A stretch of 64,000 nucleotides of DNA from Ochotona curzoniae (GCF_017591425.1 NW_024464918.1:6136001-6200000), one strand, 5' to 3'. Positions 1-12,480 are shown, counted from the stretch's first letter. Numbers and translations: made by a program. Notes: generated by a model not told the origin, from the sequence alone.

Positions 1-1069
1 TACTGGTTTTAGGAGCCCCTGCTGGGCTATTGGCTTTCCCCTTTCTTCAGCTTGCCATGATTTACAATCAGCCAGTCTTACACTGGTCTGATTACGGCAT
101 CGCTCAACATTGGTCTGTTCCTTGACTAGCTATACTTGAAGAACAATTTATTAACTAAGTGTGGGATTGTTCTACGCAGGTAAACCAATGGGACATGGAA
201 GCAGGGTTCTCTTTTCCAAGGCTGTGATTTTCCTCATGGAGAAGCCCATGCCACCTCTAGAGATGAGCCAGAGGCTAGACTGTAACACTTGACATAGCTG
301 TTACTACCCCAGGCAAAAACACCATGCCAATCCGTGTGTATTAGTTCCCTGGAACTCGGGTGTGACATTATTTTTTAATGTAAAAAAAAATGACCGTATC
401 CATGGTGAGATATAAATTCCCATGTGTTTGTTTTAAGAAAGCCAGTGTTACTCTGTTTTTACTTTGGCTCTATTGTCTTTCATACCCTACCAGTTTTATC
501 AGAACCCAGAATGTCTTAGACAGTTGTAGGCAGGGAAGGACCGCTGACGAAAATAACAAGTAGTTCTACAGCAAGTTAGAATTTGTTGACTATTTACTGT
601 ATGCCTAATTCATCATAGTATTTTAAACCTTATCCTGATGGCCACAACGTAAGGCAACTCTGGGTAAAATGAGCTTGCAGTTTGGAGAGCTTAAGCAAGC
701 CATTCCAGAATACCTGAGAACCAAAAGTAGGTATTCAGATCTTTCTTGTCCATTAAGTCTGTTTACTGAGTCACACCACTTTGTCCTTTCTGGCTTGTAT
801 TTCATTCAGGGCATCTGCAGAGTTTGACATAGTTTCTTACATTTTTTTCCTCCGCAAGCATTTATTAGGTCCCATACTACGCTGCTAAGGGACAGAACTG
901 ACCAATTTGATGCCTGCTGTCAAACTGCTCTTCACCAAGAAGTGGGTATTGGCCATGCATCCTTGCATACTTAGCTCTTTGCTGCTAGAGCAGAAAAAGA
1001 GCATCTGGGGGTGGGTTGGGGGGTGAGGTATGTTACAGGAGTTGTGGGCAGCTTTGGCAAAGCTAGTTA
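1..1069. other. Unique sequence, no feature seen
   Basis: No repeat or coding signal is recognised. The short frames here have no support. Confidence 0.5.
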
Positions 1070-1394
1070 AGGCAGTACTACGCCACCAGCATCTCATGTT
1101 AGAGGGCCGGTTGAAGTCCCTGTTGCTCTGTCGCTAATCCAGGTGCCTGCTAATGCTCCTGAGAAAGCAACTGAAGATGACCCAAGGGCTTGAACTCTTG
1201 CCACCCATGCAAGAGACCTGGATGGAGTACCCACTTACAGGTTTGAGCCTGGCTCAGCACCAACCATTGCAGGGATTTGGGGCATGAACCAACAGATACA
1301 AGATTGCAAGATCCACCCCCCCATCTCTCTGTTACACACACACATACACCCCACCACTCAATGTGCAGTATGCCTTTCAAATAAATAAATTGAA

Positions 1395-1395
<1 letters not shown>
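1070..1395 (+). mobile_element. CSINE followed by an (AC)n tail
   Basis: The blocks gatgacccaagggcttg, gccacccatgcaagagacc, tggagtaccc and gcctttcaaataaataaat are C-repeat landmarks in plus orientation. The head before about 1130 is diverged. The tail runs into an AC microsatellite. Confidence 0.7.

Positions 1396-1432
<37 letters not shown>
1396..1432. repeat. (AC)n microsatellite
   Basis: About 18 uninterrupted AC units follow the A-rich tail of the SINE at 1070-1395, a common birthplace for such tracts. Confidence 0.95.
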
Positions 1433-1437
<5 letters not shown>

Positions 1438-1837
1438 GGGAAATAGGGACAGCAGCAACATCCCGGGGCAAAAGGAAGCAGCCTTTCATATAGAGGTGGC
1501 TGAGAATGAAAACACATAACCTATTCAGAATGACAATGTAATCGGGGAATTCAGTCATCCAATTGGACTGAGGGATTCAGCCTGAGAGACAAGTGACATA
1601 AGGCCGAGTAGAAAGGTGGCGTCATGTGGTAAAGACATTGGCAGTGGGTAGTGAAGGCAAGAACCCCAGAAAAGTTGGGAAGATGATCTCAAGTTAGAAG
1701 AGAGGTCAGCAGTGATGGGGTAGAGGATTGGATTGAAAAGACATTTCAACTGGAAAATCAACAACATCTGGAGATAGATTAGAAAGGGGCAAGAGATTTA
1801 GGAGGAAAAGGAATCTGAAATTGTTCTTTTCAATTTT

Positions 1838-2145
1838 GTGTACTTATTTTTATTTATTTAAAGGGCAAAGAGACCAAGAGAAAGACAAAGCTCTTCTGCC
1901 TACTGGTTCACTCCCCAAATGCCCACAACAGCTGGGGCTGGCACAGGAGAAAGCCACAAGCCTAGATCTCAATCCAGGTCTTCCGGTTTGGTGGCAGAGA
2001 CCTAAGTGCCTGAACCATCACCTGCTGCCTCTCAGGGAATGCATCTGCAGGAAGTTGGAATCGGGAGCAGAACTGGAGCTCATACTTGGGCTATTTCATG
2101 TTGTATCTGGCTTGACCACCGTACCAAGTGCTCACTGCAGAATTC
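1838..2145 (-). mobile_element. CSINE, minus strand
   Basis: The tail ttatttttatttatttaaag is followed by ctggttcactccccaaat, cacctgctgcctctcagg and a diverged head near 2145. The open frame at 1821-2234 is made of this repeat. Confidence 0.7.
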
Positions 2146-2699
2146 GAAGCTTTTGGCTGGTGCGACAGAGTGGGTGGGATGGTTGTTCGAGAGCAGGAGG
2201 AAGAGAAGTGGTGGTGGATGAAGAGGTGGCTTGAGAAGGTACTCAGGGAGGAAGTCAATGGGAACAGCTTTTAATTCTTTGTTTCAGAGGTCTGCTGGAC
2301 ATGTGGAGTTCTCATATAGCCATTGCTGGGATTTGGGTGTTTCATTTCTCCAATCCATAAGCAGAATTTGAATTCTTCTTCAATAGACAAAGACACTGGT
2401 AAAAATAGTGTCAGAGCTAATGGGCCTTGAGTGAGCACAGTCCACTCTCTATGGAAAAGACAAGTGGTGTTTGGGGCAGTATGGTAAGAGCACCCTGCTG
2501 CTAGGTAGGGTCGCTGACCTGAAGGAAGGATTTAGGAGCAGGGGTTGGGGGAAGGAGGCGGTAAGGGTGAGAGAATTATTTCTAAGAAGAAATCACTTTT
2601 GTTTTTAATTTTACACACATGGGGCTCATAATAGTTGTAAAAATAGGACTCAGCACTGGAGAGAGATGGAGAGATTAGGAAGAAATCTCCATGAGTGTG

Positions 2700-2701
<2 letters not shown>

Positions 2702-2747
<46 letters not shown>
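2702..2747. repeat. (GT)n microsatellite, about 23 units
   Basis: An uninterrupted GT tract. The open frames at 2532-2896 on both strands are its translations. Confidence 0.95.
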
Positions 2748-2749
<2 letters not shown>

Positions 2750-3414
2750 CTATTGCCCTCAGCTGACCATATTCTAGCACTTGCATTATTAGGGTGGATG
2801 GGTGTTGGGGGGAGTAGGCAAGGAAAAGGTGATTCCCAGGCCTTCAAGGGTTTTCATGCAGCTTTTCTAATTGTGCAATCCAGCCTCCCATTGTGATGTA
2901 CCCAAAGCAGGGACATGAGGAGGTGCATCTGGAGAAGTTTCCAGAGTGCAGAAGAGGTGCTGCCCTCTGTCTTGATTTACTTACCTACTGCCTTGCTTTT
3001 TCAAGCCATGTCAAAGTATCTTTTGCTATGTCCCCGACTCCAGGAGGCTCACCTCCCTTCTTGCATTAATTTAGAAATGTTTCATTTCTGCAAAAGCGGT
3101 GCTGTGATCTTTGCTTTTCTAGGCGTGCCTTTCATCTGGTGCACACAATGTGTTGTGCAGATGTTGTGCTGCCAGACCTGGTTGCCCCCTAATTTGCTTT
3201 GTGATCCCTGGCTAGTTGCAGTCCCTCCAGGCAAGACCACCTCTTTACCTGCAGCTAAGTACACAGATAAGAACCCTCAAGGAGCCCCTCTCTCCATCTT
3301 TCTCTCCCTCGTTGCCTCCCTCCACGGGCTGCCTCCTAGTTCTCACCTTTGCTAATCAAGCCTTTCCATGCTCTGACTTCTCCTCTGTGAAACTGCCATT
3401 CACCAAGTCATAGA

Positions 3415-3545
3415 GTCATTCATGAATCCAGAGATGTACCAGATACTATGCTGATTGCTTCCTTGGGATGTAGCAATAAGCAGCACACAGTCACTGTGAG
3501 TGAAATAGTAAAAAGGAGAGTATACAGTTAGACTTTGATCTGGTG
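3415..3545 (+). mobile_element. L2-like fragment
   Basis: The blocks ccagatactatgctgattgc, ggatgtagcaataagcag and acagttagactttgatct resemble the L2 3' region (most-similar part only). Confidence 0.35.
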
Positions 3546-4130
3546 GCTGCTAGGAGGGACGCAGGGGGAGGATTTGAGTAGAGGCTCCTACTTCAGCTGA
3601 GGTAGGCAGACAGTGCATCCTGCAGGCAGTACAAGCATCCCAAGATTTTGTTCATGGGTACAGTCCCTTAAAGTCAGCCTGTACTTCTGTGCCTTTAAAA
3701 GGCAGTCAGGAATTAAAAGATTCTAAGTTTAGCATGTGATACATCCTGAGGAAGCACAGATCCCTTCATGCAGTAACACGATGTTGAGTACCCAGCCTAC
3801 ATCTCTCAAAGCTTTATAGGTGGCCCCAGGTCTTGAAATGTCAATAGTAAATGATATCATCTGAGCACTTGACCTTCTGCACGGCCTGTAGGAAGATCCT
3901 TCCAACAATGCATGGAAAATGGATAATAAAAGATAAGGTTAAAGTAAATAAAAGATGAGTTACCTTGGTGCAAAAAAAAAAGTGATTTCTCTTTTTCCCC
4001 ATGCACTTTTTGAAGATCCTGCATGCCTGGAGACACTATCAAGAGAAGTCTGCAAAGGAGGAGCTTCCCTAGGGATGAGAGAGAGCCCAGAAAGTGAGCC
4101 CAGGAGGTTGTGCCCAGCTTACATTTTAGG

Positions 4131-4455
4131 ATTTTATTTTGTAAAGACTTATTTATTTATTTGAAAGGCGGGGTTGCAACAGAGAGAGGGAGAGACAGAA
4201 TTCTTTGATCTGCTGATTTATTCCCCAAATGGCCACTATGGCCAGAGCTGGGTCGGCTCAAACCCAAGATCACCAAGAGCTTCTTCTGGGATTCCTATGT
4301 GAGTACAGTCACCCAAGGACTTGGGCCATCCACTGCTGATTTCCTAGGAGCATAAGCAGAGATTTAGATTGGAAGTGGAGTAGTCAGGACTTGAACCAAA
4401 GCCCATATAAGTTGTCAGAGCCACAAAACTTGGCTTTACCCACTATGCCAAAGTA
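4131..4455 (-). mobile_element. CSINE, minus strand
   Basis: Landmarks in order are the tail cttatttatttatttgaaag, ccccaaatggcc, aaggacttgggccatcc, gattggaagtggag and cccatataag. Confidence 0.75.
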
Positions 4456-5214
4456 CCAGCTTCAGCACTTTAGAATTTCTGCTCATCCACAGCCTACATG
4501 GGTCACACATGAGCTGAGCCACTCCCCAGCTCTCAAGCGACTCTGCCTAGCTGCCAAGGCACATAAGAGGTATATGGTCCTTCTCTGTGCTGCCTTTAGG
4601 TTATCCAGTCACCCCCTACTACTGATGGTGGCTTGCAGCCATCTGAAGCTGCCACTGCCATAGGCTTTAACTCGTAGATAGCCAGTCAGACATCATGCTG
4701 CGGACAGTTCAGACCCTCACATGGAACCAGAGAGAGAGGAGAGAGCTATAACTCACTGACCCAGCTGAACCTTCCCAGTGCCCCAGACCCTGAGGAGTTG
4801 TGTTGGCCCAGTAAAAAAAACAACCTTAAATTATGAGCCATGGAGAGTCACTGTGATTGTAGAATGGACAGGGGCTGCTTCTACAGATAGATGAGTCAGG
4901 GTGAAGCATCCCTATACAGCTGATACCTGCTATTGTTAATCCCCAAATCTGACAAGAAGGAGCTGTCCCCAGGGTCTAGATCACAAAACTGCAGCCTTCA
5001 GCCTGGTTGGAGTATAAGAAGCCAGGGAACCTGGGACTCTACCTGAATCTCCTGCATAGGTAGGAAGAATCCATGAACTTGGGCATTTTCTGCTGCTTCT
5101 CAGGGGTATTAATAGCAAGGAGCTATACTGGAAACAGAGCAACTGGGACCAGAAACAGTGCTCCAGTAATTGATGCTGGGTGTCAGGCAGCCTAGTGTGC
5201 TACTCCAAAATACC

Positions 5215-6200
5215 AGCTTCTTTCTTTTTGGGCTATAGTACACAAAGCATCATCACCTTACACTGTGGTGCAACCTTCACTGCCATCGAATTCCAGAGCA
5301 CATTCACCTCTTGATAAACAAACCTACTATCCTTTAGAAGTCTTCATCTTTACCCTCCTTTCTGCCATGGCAGACACCATTCTACTTTATGTCTCTGAAG
5401 ATTCCCTGATTTGGGGCTTTTCAAATAAATAGGATCATGGTCTTTATGGTCTTTTGCATTTAATGTCTTTCACACAGTATAATAGAGTTTTTGAGGTAAC
5501 AGTATTTAATTCCTTTTAAAAACATATTTCCTTATTTATTTGAAGGGCAGAGTGTGAGAGAAATGGGAGAAGGGGAAAGAGAGAGAAGGAGAGAGATAGA
5601 GAAGAGATGTTCGCTCTGCTGATTTTCTCTGAATTGTCCACAACAGGGAGGGCAGGACTTCTAGGAGCTGGGAACTCCATCTGGGTATCTTAAGTGGGTA
5701 GTAGAGATCCAAGTACTCCAGTCATCAGGTGCTCCCTTCCCAGGGGCATTAGCAAGAAGCAGAGCAGCCAGGACTCAAACTGGCGCTCCTAACGTGATAT
5801 GCTGGAATTGCAAGGAGCAGTTAAACTTGAGGTGCCACACATCTGGCCACAGGACTTCATACCTTTTTATGTTTGAATAATATTGCTCTGTATGTTCCTC
5901 ATTTTACATAGCCATTCATTAGGTTATGGGGACTCAGGATTGCTGCAGTTTGCTTTGGTGATAATAGTGCTGTGGCGTATTTGTCTACAAGTTGCAATAG
6001 ATGTGTGTTTCTAATGATCTTAGGTATGCACCAAAAAGTGGGACTACTTTGTCAAGGAACTGCTGAACTGTTCTCCAACCTCACTACACCATTTCCATTC
6101 ATTGTAGCAATGTGTAGTTGTTCCAGTTTCTGCAATCTTGCTACTGTCCTTTTAAATTTTTTTCAGTATAACCATCCCATTGGTAGGAGGTGGCACTCTT
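5215..6200 (+). mobile_element. Old L1 3' end (split by the SINE at 5518-5852)
   Basis: The phrases ttcaaataaataggatcatgg and tttcacacagtataatag on the left, and atagccattcattagg, gcaccaaaaagtgggac and tagcaatgtgtagttgttcc on the right, follow the order of ancient mammalian L1 3' ends in plus orientation. Confidence 0.6.
5518..5852 (-). mobile_element. CSINE inserted in an old L1
   Basis: The tail cttatttatttgaaggg, the GA-rich stretch, catcaggtgctcccttcc and ggactcaaactggcgctcc identify the SINE. L1 3' sequence lies on both sides. Confidence 0.7.
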
Positions 6201-6934
6201 TCTCTGATGTATTATTTGAACCAGTCTGGGCTTCTTTGTGCCTGGGAATGGACTCCTGTAAAGACAGATTCCACAAAGCTAGGATGCAAAGTTTCTTCTA
6301 GAATGGAAAGGAAGGTATGGACAGACTTTACCACTTTGTGCCAGGCATTGTTGTGTCATTCTTACTGCTGGCTTGGCTGAATGTACTTCATCTCCAGTTT
6401 GCATTCTTGAATCAGGTGCCTCTGCCAGTTGTGTTTGTTCAGTATGAAGCCTGAATGTGGTGAAGCAGAAACAGCTTCTCCTCCTTAGACCTCTTCCAGG
6501 CAGCAGAGACTCTTTGCCCTGCCATGCTATTTCTTGCCTCTCTATTTCCAAACTGAGGAATTAGTGACATATACGGACAATCAGAGCACAGTCAAGAATT
6601 TCGTAATCCCTTGAATGTAAGTTCGGGTAAGGTGCAGTCAAAAGGCACATCAAAGGCAAGTTATTCCTAGGCAATTTAAGGCAACAAAGTATTTTAGGTA
6701 TCTAATTGCATGTTTCTCTGTCTCCTTTATACACAGGGGTGACGACTTGAAAGTATTCATTATCATTAAGTCCTGTAGGCTCTCCAGCAAGCAGTGAAAT
6801 TACAACTTTTTGTTTAGGTTAGTTCACCTGTGGATGTTTTGAAATGTAGGTTTCTCTGGTGGATCTCCCCTGCCATTTGTCTCAAGCAGCCCAAATTAAT
6901 GAGATCAAATCCCAGTTGCTAATAAGACCAGAAC

Positions 6935-7135
6935 AATAGAGTGCAAAGTCAAACAGACTTCCACTTTGAATCCCAGCTCTGTGCTGGGTGTATGACCTCG
7001 GGCAAGTCATTTTTTTCTCTAGAATAAAATGAGGTTCTAATATGTAGGTCACAGGGCTGTGTTGAGAAGTGAATGAGATTAATAGTGGAAAGTGTCAGTG
7101 CAGGGGCTGTCACATAAACAGCAGGTGTTCAAAAG
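6935..7135 (+). mobile_element. MIR
   Basis: The blocks tttgaatcccagctctg, tgacctcgggcaagtc, ataaaatgaggttc and gggctgtgttgagaag follow MIR order. Confidence 0.7.
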
Positions 7136-7435
7136 CAGGAAGCCAGTGTTGGCGATGTAGTGGATGCTGCCCTCTTTCAATAATACACATGTTCTACAAA
7201 TGTGGCAATTAAACATCCATATACCTTGATTTCAAGAGATTGAAGCATTAATTAGATTAGGGAACTGAGTTTTAAGGAACCTCGTGGATAGAGCTCTCTT
7301 TTGTAAATGGACCACTAACTTCTGGTTTTATCGTGTTTTTATAGTTTATTTTTCAGTGGCAGAGTTTCTTAAAATAAGTCACATCTGTTCAGAGTCTTAT
7401 GGCACCATCTGTTGCATCTCCTTGAAAAAACATAA

Positions 7436-7738
7436 ATTTGGGGTGTAAGTTGGATGTGGCCCCTGACACCCATATCCCATGCAAGAGTGCTAGGCTGAGT
7501 CGCAGCTACTCTGCTTACGGTTTGGTTTCCTATTAATACTAGTGGGATGCAATAGATGATGGATGAAGTCCTTGGATTCCTGCCACTCATGTGGGAGACT
7601 TGGAAGGAGTTCCAGGTAGCTTGTTTTGGCCTCGTCAAGCCCCTACTGTTGTGGCCATTTGGAGAGTAAGCCAGTGTATGAATGATCCCTTTCTCTCTTG
7701 CTGTACCTTTCAAGCCGATGAAAATAAACATTACTTTC
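7436..7738 (+). mobile_element. CSINE, plus strand
   Basis: The blocks acccatatcccatgcaag, ccactcatgtgggagac, ttgtggccatttggagag and acctttcaagccgatgaaa are in the expected order. The internal body is diverged. Confidence 0.65.
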
Positions 7739-8127
7739 TTTTAAAAAGATACACAGTGAAAGAAAAAAAATATAGCACAGTTGGATTTGGGGATTGGCAG
7801 ATGGCAGTACAGCAAACAAACAATAGCGACAGTGAAAGAGCCCTTCGGTGTGACTGGGCTGTTTGCAGGAAGTCAGAGACTCAGAGTTGAAGGAGGTAGT
7901 GCCTCCTAGGAGAAAAAGGCTGATTGCATTACTCTAATTCTCCACTGGACTTTCAAGAGAAATTTCACAACAAAACGTTTAGGTTAAAAGGGAGTCAGAA
8001 GTGCTCAAGCAATAATAAGGATCTCAGTTATAACCCAGATTTGAGTGGGGACCCTTGGGGCATATCTGTCTTTGATAGCTTAAGCAGCAGCAGTAGAGCT
8101 CTTGAAATTAATTGGTCAGTCACAAGC

Positions 8128-8440
8128 AGTTATTTTTTTAAACACTTTAGTTTTATTGGAAGGACAGATTTATAGAAAGATCTTAGTCTGCTGGTTCACT
8201 CTTCAAGTGGCTGGAATGGCCAGAGCTGAGCCAATTAAAGTCAGGAGCCAGAAGCTTCTTCTGGGTCTCCCATGCAGGTCCAGAGTCCCAAGGCTTTGAG
8301 CCTTCCTCTATTGCTTTCCCAGGCCACAAGCAGGGATCGGGATAAGAAGTGGAGCAGATCAAACTTGAACCATCACCCATGTGGGATACTGGCACTTGCA
8401 AGAATAGTATCAGCCATTTGAGTCATCACACCTGACCCAG
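8128..8440 (-). mobile_element. CSINE, minus strand
   Basis: The blocks ctgctggttcactcttcaag, ggccagagctgagcc, gcttcttctgggtctccc, gaagtggagcag and cccatgtgggatactggc are all present. Confidence 0.8.
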
Positions 8441-10694
8441 CTTTCCTCCTCAGCTGAGCCTTCTTTGCAACTGCAAAATGCAAATGAGTGACGAGATCAA
8501 TAGCTCCTATTTCCCCCGCTCACTCATTCAGCTCCAGGGAGGGATCTTGGAGAGATCCTTTACTCAGCTAAGTAGGATCTACCTTCACGTGGCTGGTGGC
8601 TGAACACAGGGTCTTACCCATTGGAAGTGAAAAAGTACTGACTTCTTTTTTCAGGCTGTCTTAGGAAGCAAATCCAGTGTCCTTGTTTTCTGAAGCATGT
8701 CCCACACATTCTCATCCACATGGATCCCCCTTTAAGCTCCTGTAATATTTGTAAAGGGAAATGGAATAATCACTCCAAGCCTGCCTTTCTTGCCTGTTTC
8801 TCTACGTTGGAAAGAATGCCTGACATTGAGTTGCAGAATACATGAAGGAGGGGAAGAAAGGAGGACGGTCACAGGATTGTTTAGTGGTGGCAACACTGGT
8901 TTGGAGGGAAAGCTCTGATAACCCTGTCTGCACTTCTGCTCTGTTCCCTGTGAGCACACTCCTGTGGGCCCCATCTTTGTCTTGTACAGTGGTCATCCCA
9001 CTCCATTTTGCCTAGCTCTGTGAACGTCTGTCATCTCCATTAGCCCAAGATCCGTGCCAAGTATAAATGTTGCTCACGCATTTATCCATTGTGGGCAGCG
9101 TACATCCTAAGTTCTCTACCAGAAATCATGAGAAATAGTGTCAAGTACAGGATGTTGGTCCAGTAAGTATTTTTGTGGACTCCATGTTGTATTGACAGTA
9201 CCCCCAGCCACTCCCACCTCTATCAGACTATATCAGCATTTGCAGAGGTGGGAAGCAGGGGGAAGGAAGCCACTTTTTAAAAAAAGACTTCCTGTCTTTT
9301 GGGGTAGTTAACCAGTACTGGTCTGATGTATATTGGTGGAATTCCTCAGGTCATTCTGTGCATGTGTGGGACCTGTGTCCCCTTCATTAAAGGATAATTG
9401 ATTGAGGTTAGGAGATGGGAGAGTCCTGGGAGATTTTTAATCCTGTGCCATCATGCAACGCTTGCTACATCAATAAGACAGTTCCATGGGGGAATGAGGA
9501 GTAATTGAGATGCCACACCAGCTGGAATCCAGATGAAGATACATTTGGAAGCTTAATCACAATCATGTTATACACTAAATATTCATCCGTCTGTCTCCCA
9601 AAGAGGACAGGAAATTAAGTTGTCAAGGGCAGGGGGGGCGTGGGATGAAGGTGTAGCTGAAAGAAGAAACCCATGCCTTAGTCTCAATCTCAAAATATGC
9701 CAGACTGTGTTCCGTAGGGGAAACCTTCTCCTCTCCTGTCCATTTTTATTTCCTGAGAAATATTTGAGCTGTTTATATACAATTTATCAATTTTACAGTT
9801 ACCAAAATGGACTGTTAAAATAATTCAGTCTTTTCACTCTCAGATAAATACAGACGAACAGTGCCATCTCCGTAGAAAAAAAATGCTTAAATTGAGCCAA
9901 TATTGAAAAGTATTAAAGTTGTGTAAACATGCAGAAAGGAGTAGGGGAATTCCTAAACAGAGCTGACGGGTCGTGATTGCACTTGCCTCAGTGCACGCAT
10001 TCTGAAATGTGGACTCAGCCCTTGAACACACTCAGTAGGAATCACTTGGCCAGTGTGGGTTTTCTTTCTTTTAAATTTTCCAATGAAACTGTATAGGAGC
10101 CCATCTCAATGATTCCATGGAGTTTTAATTTCACTGCAAGGGATGATTTCAAACATTTTGGTTCCTACTGTTAAATAAACAAGTTCCTGTGAGATGCTGG
10201 CCCACCAATGTGAATCCAGTTTTGGCTTTGATAAACATGTGGTGTCATTTTGTTGTCGTGTGAGGAAACTGGCATTGGATAGGATGCCTCTGGCTGCAAA
10301 TGATAGGACAGTCTTTGAGTTAGTTTTAACAAGCATTGTACTCTCTTGCACAATGAGGGGTCTTACAGGTGAGAAAACAACAGGTATAATCTGCTGTTTT
10401 AGATTGGCTCTCTCGCTGGCCTCCAAGTGCAGCTGAGATGTCTGTGGGTTGTCCCAGCTGTTGCTTCCCTACAGTTCAGTGTCTGTCACTGTCCTTCTCT
10501 CAGGAAGGCGTAAACATTCCCAGGATGCCCACTAGTAGACTTGTTCTCACTGGACCTGCCTGAGTCAACTCACTGTGACTAGTTTAGAGCCAACTTAGCT
10601 TTGAGGTGGTAGAAGGGACACACCCATTCTCCCAGCTTTCTCTGCAACACAGCCAAGGTGGAGCTACCAGGGATACCACTGAATTCAGATGGGG
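8441..10694. other. Unique sequence, no gene seen
   Basis: No coding signal and no confident repeat in about 2.2 kb; overlapping short frames at 10106-10436 on both strands look like chance. Confidence 0.45.
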
Positions 10695-10875
10695 CAGCAG
10701 AAAGAGCAAAGGTTGTGGAACCAGACACCCCTAAATTTGAATGCCATCTTGTCCCTGCATAACTGTATGACCCTGGCAGGTCACCTGACCTGGGTAAGCT
10801 TCACTGACCCTTAGTTAGAATGTGGGTATGAGACCAAGCCCTTAGAGAGATTGTTGAGAGAGGAGTTAGAGTGGG
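10695..10875 (+). mobile_element. MIR, immediately 5' of the LTR
   Basis: The blocks tttgaatgccatcttgtcc, aactgtatgaccctggcagg and agattgttgagaggag follow MIR order. Confidence 0.65.
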
Positions 10876-10889
10876 TAGTAGGCAATTAG

Positions 10890-11487
10890 GGTATTCTGGG
10901 TCCCCGAGTAAAAAGAGAATTTCCCCACCATGTCTTGGATTCACCAGGGCACGTTTCTTCCAAGGGACAGGGGTGCTATTAGCATATCAATTCCCCACCT
11001 GAAGTATGGCCACTACCTCTGGCCATTGTGGGAGGGCCTCAGGCTGATCTCTTTATCATTGAAAGGAGAGCAGGAAGAAGTAATACACATCTGCCTAAGG
11101 CCTGGAATGTCCTATGTCTGGCACCTCTGTGGCCTTTTGTGCCAAGGCCAGGTACCATGGAAACCAGGAATTTTCTTTGTTCATGGAGAAACATCTTTGA
11201 GGGAAACCTTTAAAAGGTGCATTTCCCCACCATTGATTGGGGGTTCTTCTTTTCTTCCTGCCACTATGGCAGAAGGTTTGGCTTCTTGTCCTCCTGCCAC
11301 TATGGCAGGGGCTGAGGGTCTTTTCTATCTCAAAACCCCCTCCCGTCACTAGGATGGGAGTTTTTCTTCTCAGCTTTTCTAATAAATCTTGCTTTAAAAC
11401 TAAACTGTGTCCGCATGAAAATTCTTCTTTCCTGCGAGACAAGAATTTGAGCTTGTTGCCATACTCGGAGTCAAAAATCCTGCAACA
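10890..11487 (+). mobile_element. Solo LTR of a gammaretrovirus-like endogenous retrovirus
   Basis: The segment directly follows a MIR and has LTR architecture. The U3 is about 320 bases, there is a TATA-like taaaagg at 11211-11217 and AATAAA at 11381-11386. A U5-like stretch with gtgtccgcatg and ttctttcctgcgagac follows, ending near tgcaaca at 11481-11487. No gag, pol or env sequence flanks it, so it is a solo LTR. The sequence cctgccactatggcag occurs twice, at 11257-11272 and 11293-11308, and tttccccaccat occurs near 10921 and 11223. No clean target-site duplication was found, so the 5' edge is uncertain by about 20 bases. Open frames here on both strands (10930-11352 and 11095-11523) are incidental. 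Confidence 0.65.
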
Positions 11488-11575
11488 TTGTGAAAATGAG
11501 AGCATAGGATGGGCTCTTCTCAACTGTTATATGTATATGGAACTGTCTTGGATATGAATGTATCATGCATGTACA

Positions 11576-11985
11576 GAGGTATACTGCAGAAAGTTCGTGG
11601 CAAATAGAATTAAAATACAAGTTTCTTTGGTATAAACAATATTTGAAATCCATGCAGTTACTTTCCATGAACTTTTTTTCTCTTCTTATTTGAAAGATTC
11701 TTTCATCTGCTTGCTGTTCATGTTACAGATGCTCATAATGGGGCCGGGATAGACCAAAGCCAAGAGCTCAGAACTCCCTCTTGGTCTCTTATGTGGGCGG
11801 CAGGAACCGAAGTACTTGATCAGCTGCTGCCTCCCAGGGTGAGCAGCAGCAGCAGGAAGCTGGAGCAGATGTAGACTAGGCAGAATCAAACCCGCTACCC
11901 TGAGAAGCAATGTGGGCACCCCAAGTGGGGATGAAAGCTGCTGTGCCGTATGGCTGTCCCGCTAATAACTTTTTGAAGTCCTCTC
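11576..11985. mobile_element. Mariner-type miniature element, split by a SINE
   Basis: The left part (11576-11676) has the aagttcgtgg-type end and an internal gaattaaaa stretch, and runs to ccatgaactttttt. After the SINE, aactttttgaagtcctct (11967 on) supplies the other end. The repeated aactttttt/aactttttg on both sides looks like the SINE target duplication. Related copies lie at 30919-31012, 42437-42610, 49333-49545, 55568-55978 and 62540-62640. Confidence 0.6.
11677..11963 (-). mobile_element. CSINE nested in a mariner-type element
   Basis: The blocks cttatttgaaagattc, ggtctcttatgtggg, cagctgctgcctccc and aatgtgggcaccccaagt identify a minus-strand SINE. It splits the mariner-type copy at 11576-11985. 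Confidence 0.7.
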
Positions 11986-11989
11986 ATAC

Positions 11990-12062
11990 ACATAGATTTC
12001 AAAAATGCTTGGACAAAAAAATAAACTTTCCTTTTGTGTGAACTTTTTGAAATAATCCTGTG
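11990..12062. mobile_element. Mariner-type miniature element, second partial copy
   Basis: A second end with gatttcaaaaatgcttgg and gtgtgaactttttgaa directly abuts the first copy. It looks like the 3' half of another member of the same family. Confidence 0.45.
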
Positions 12063-12456
12063 GGTAGATGTATATACACATACTCACAAGTATTCAGTCA
12101 TCAGTTAGCATATTGTGAAGATAACGTATGCACCGTAGTCGGTCAGATGTTCCTGGTGTTCTGATTAACAGTATTCAAAATGGAGATCATAGACCAGCAC
12201 CAGTCAGCCACCTTGTATTCCTGGACCACAATAAGTATTGGAATTGAGAGTCAGCATTCATTGCATTTGTAGTGCTTTGACATTGCTGAGACATCCAAGC
12301 CATGTACATTTCTTTAATGCTTTGTGTTATATTCTGCAAAAGTGGCGTGCATGATTGATTGGGAATGTAAAAGAATTCAAAGAAAAAGGAAACACACAGA
12401 ACACAATCCGGACCTTCATAGTTGGACGCTCCTCCTTGCCTTTCAGGTGCAAAGGC

Positions 12457-12462
12457 TTTATT
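12457..12462 (-). terminator. Polyadenylation signal AATAAA of the minus-strand terminal exon
   Basis: The canonical hexamer lies 19 bases beyond the stop codon of the 12751-12481 frame. Cleavage would be expected around 12430-12445. A GT-rich stretch on the minus strand (plus 12385-12405) could serve as the downstream element, although it is rather far away. Confidence 0.6.
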
Positions 12463-12480
12463 AGGAGTGAGAAGAGATGG

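Larger units (their letters stand above)
2150..4130. other. Unique sequence around a GT tract and an L2 relic
   Basis: Apart from 2702-2747 and 3415-3545 nothing is recognised. The 146-residue frame at 2915-3355 shows no domain, signal or splice context. Confidence 0.45.

Noticed and set aside
2532..2896. Cys-Val and Thr-His repeat peptides (also at 1150-1558, 37074-37301, 39612-40185)
   Set aside because: These are translations of (GT)n/(AC)n microsatellites.
10930..11523. Frames of 140 and 142 residues
   Set aside because: They lie inside the solo LTR on opposite strands and show no retroviral protein features.
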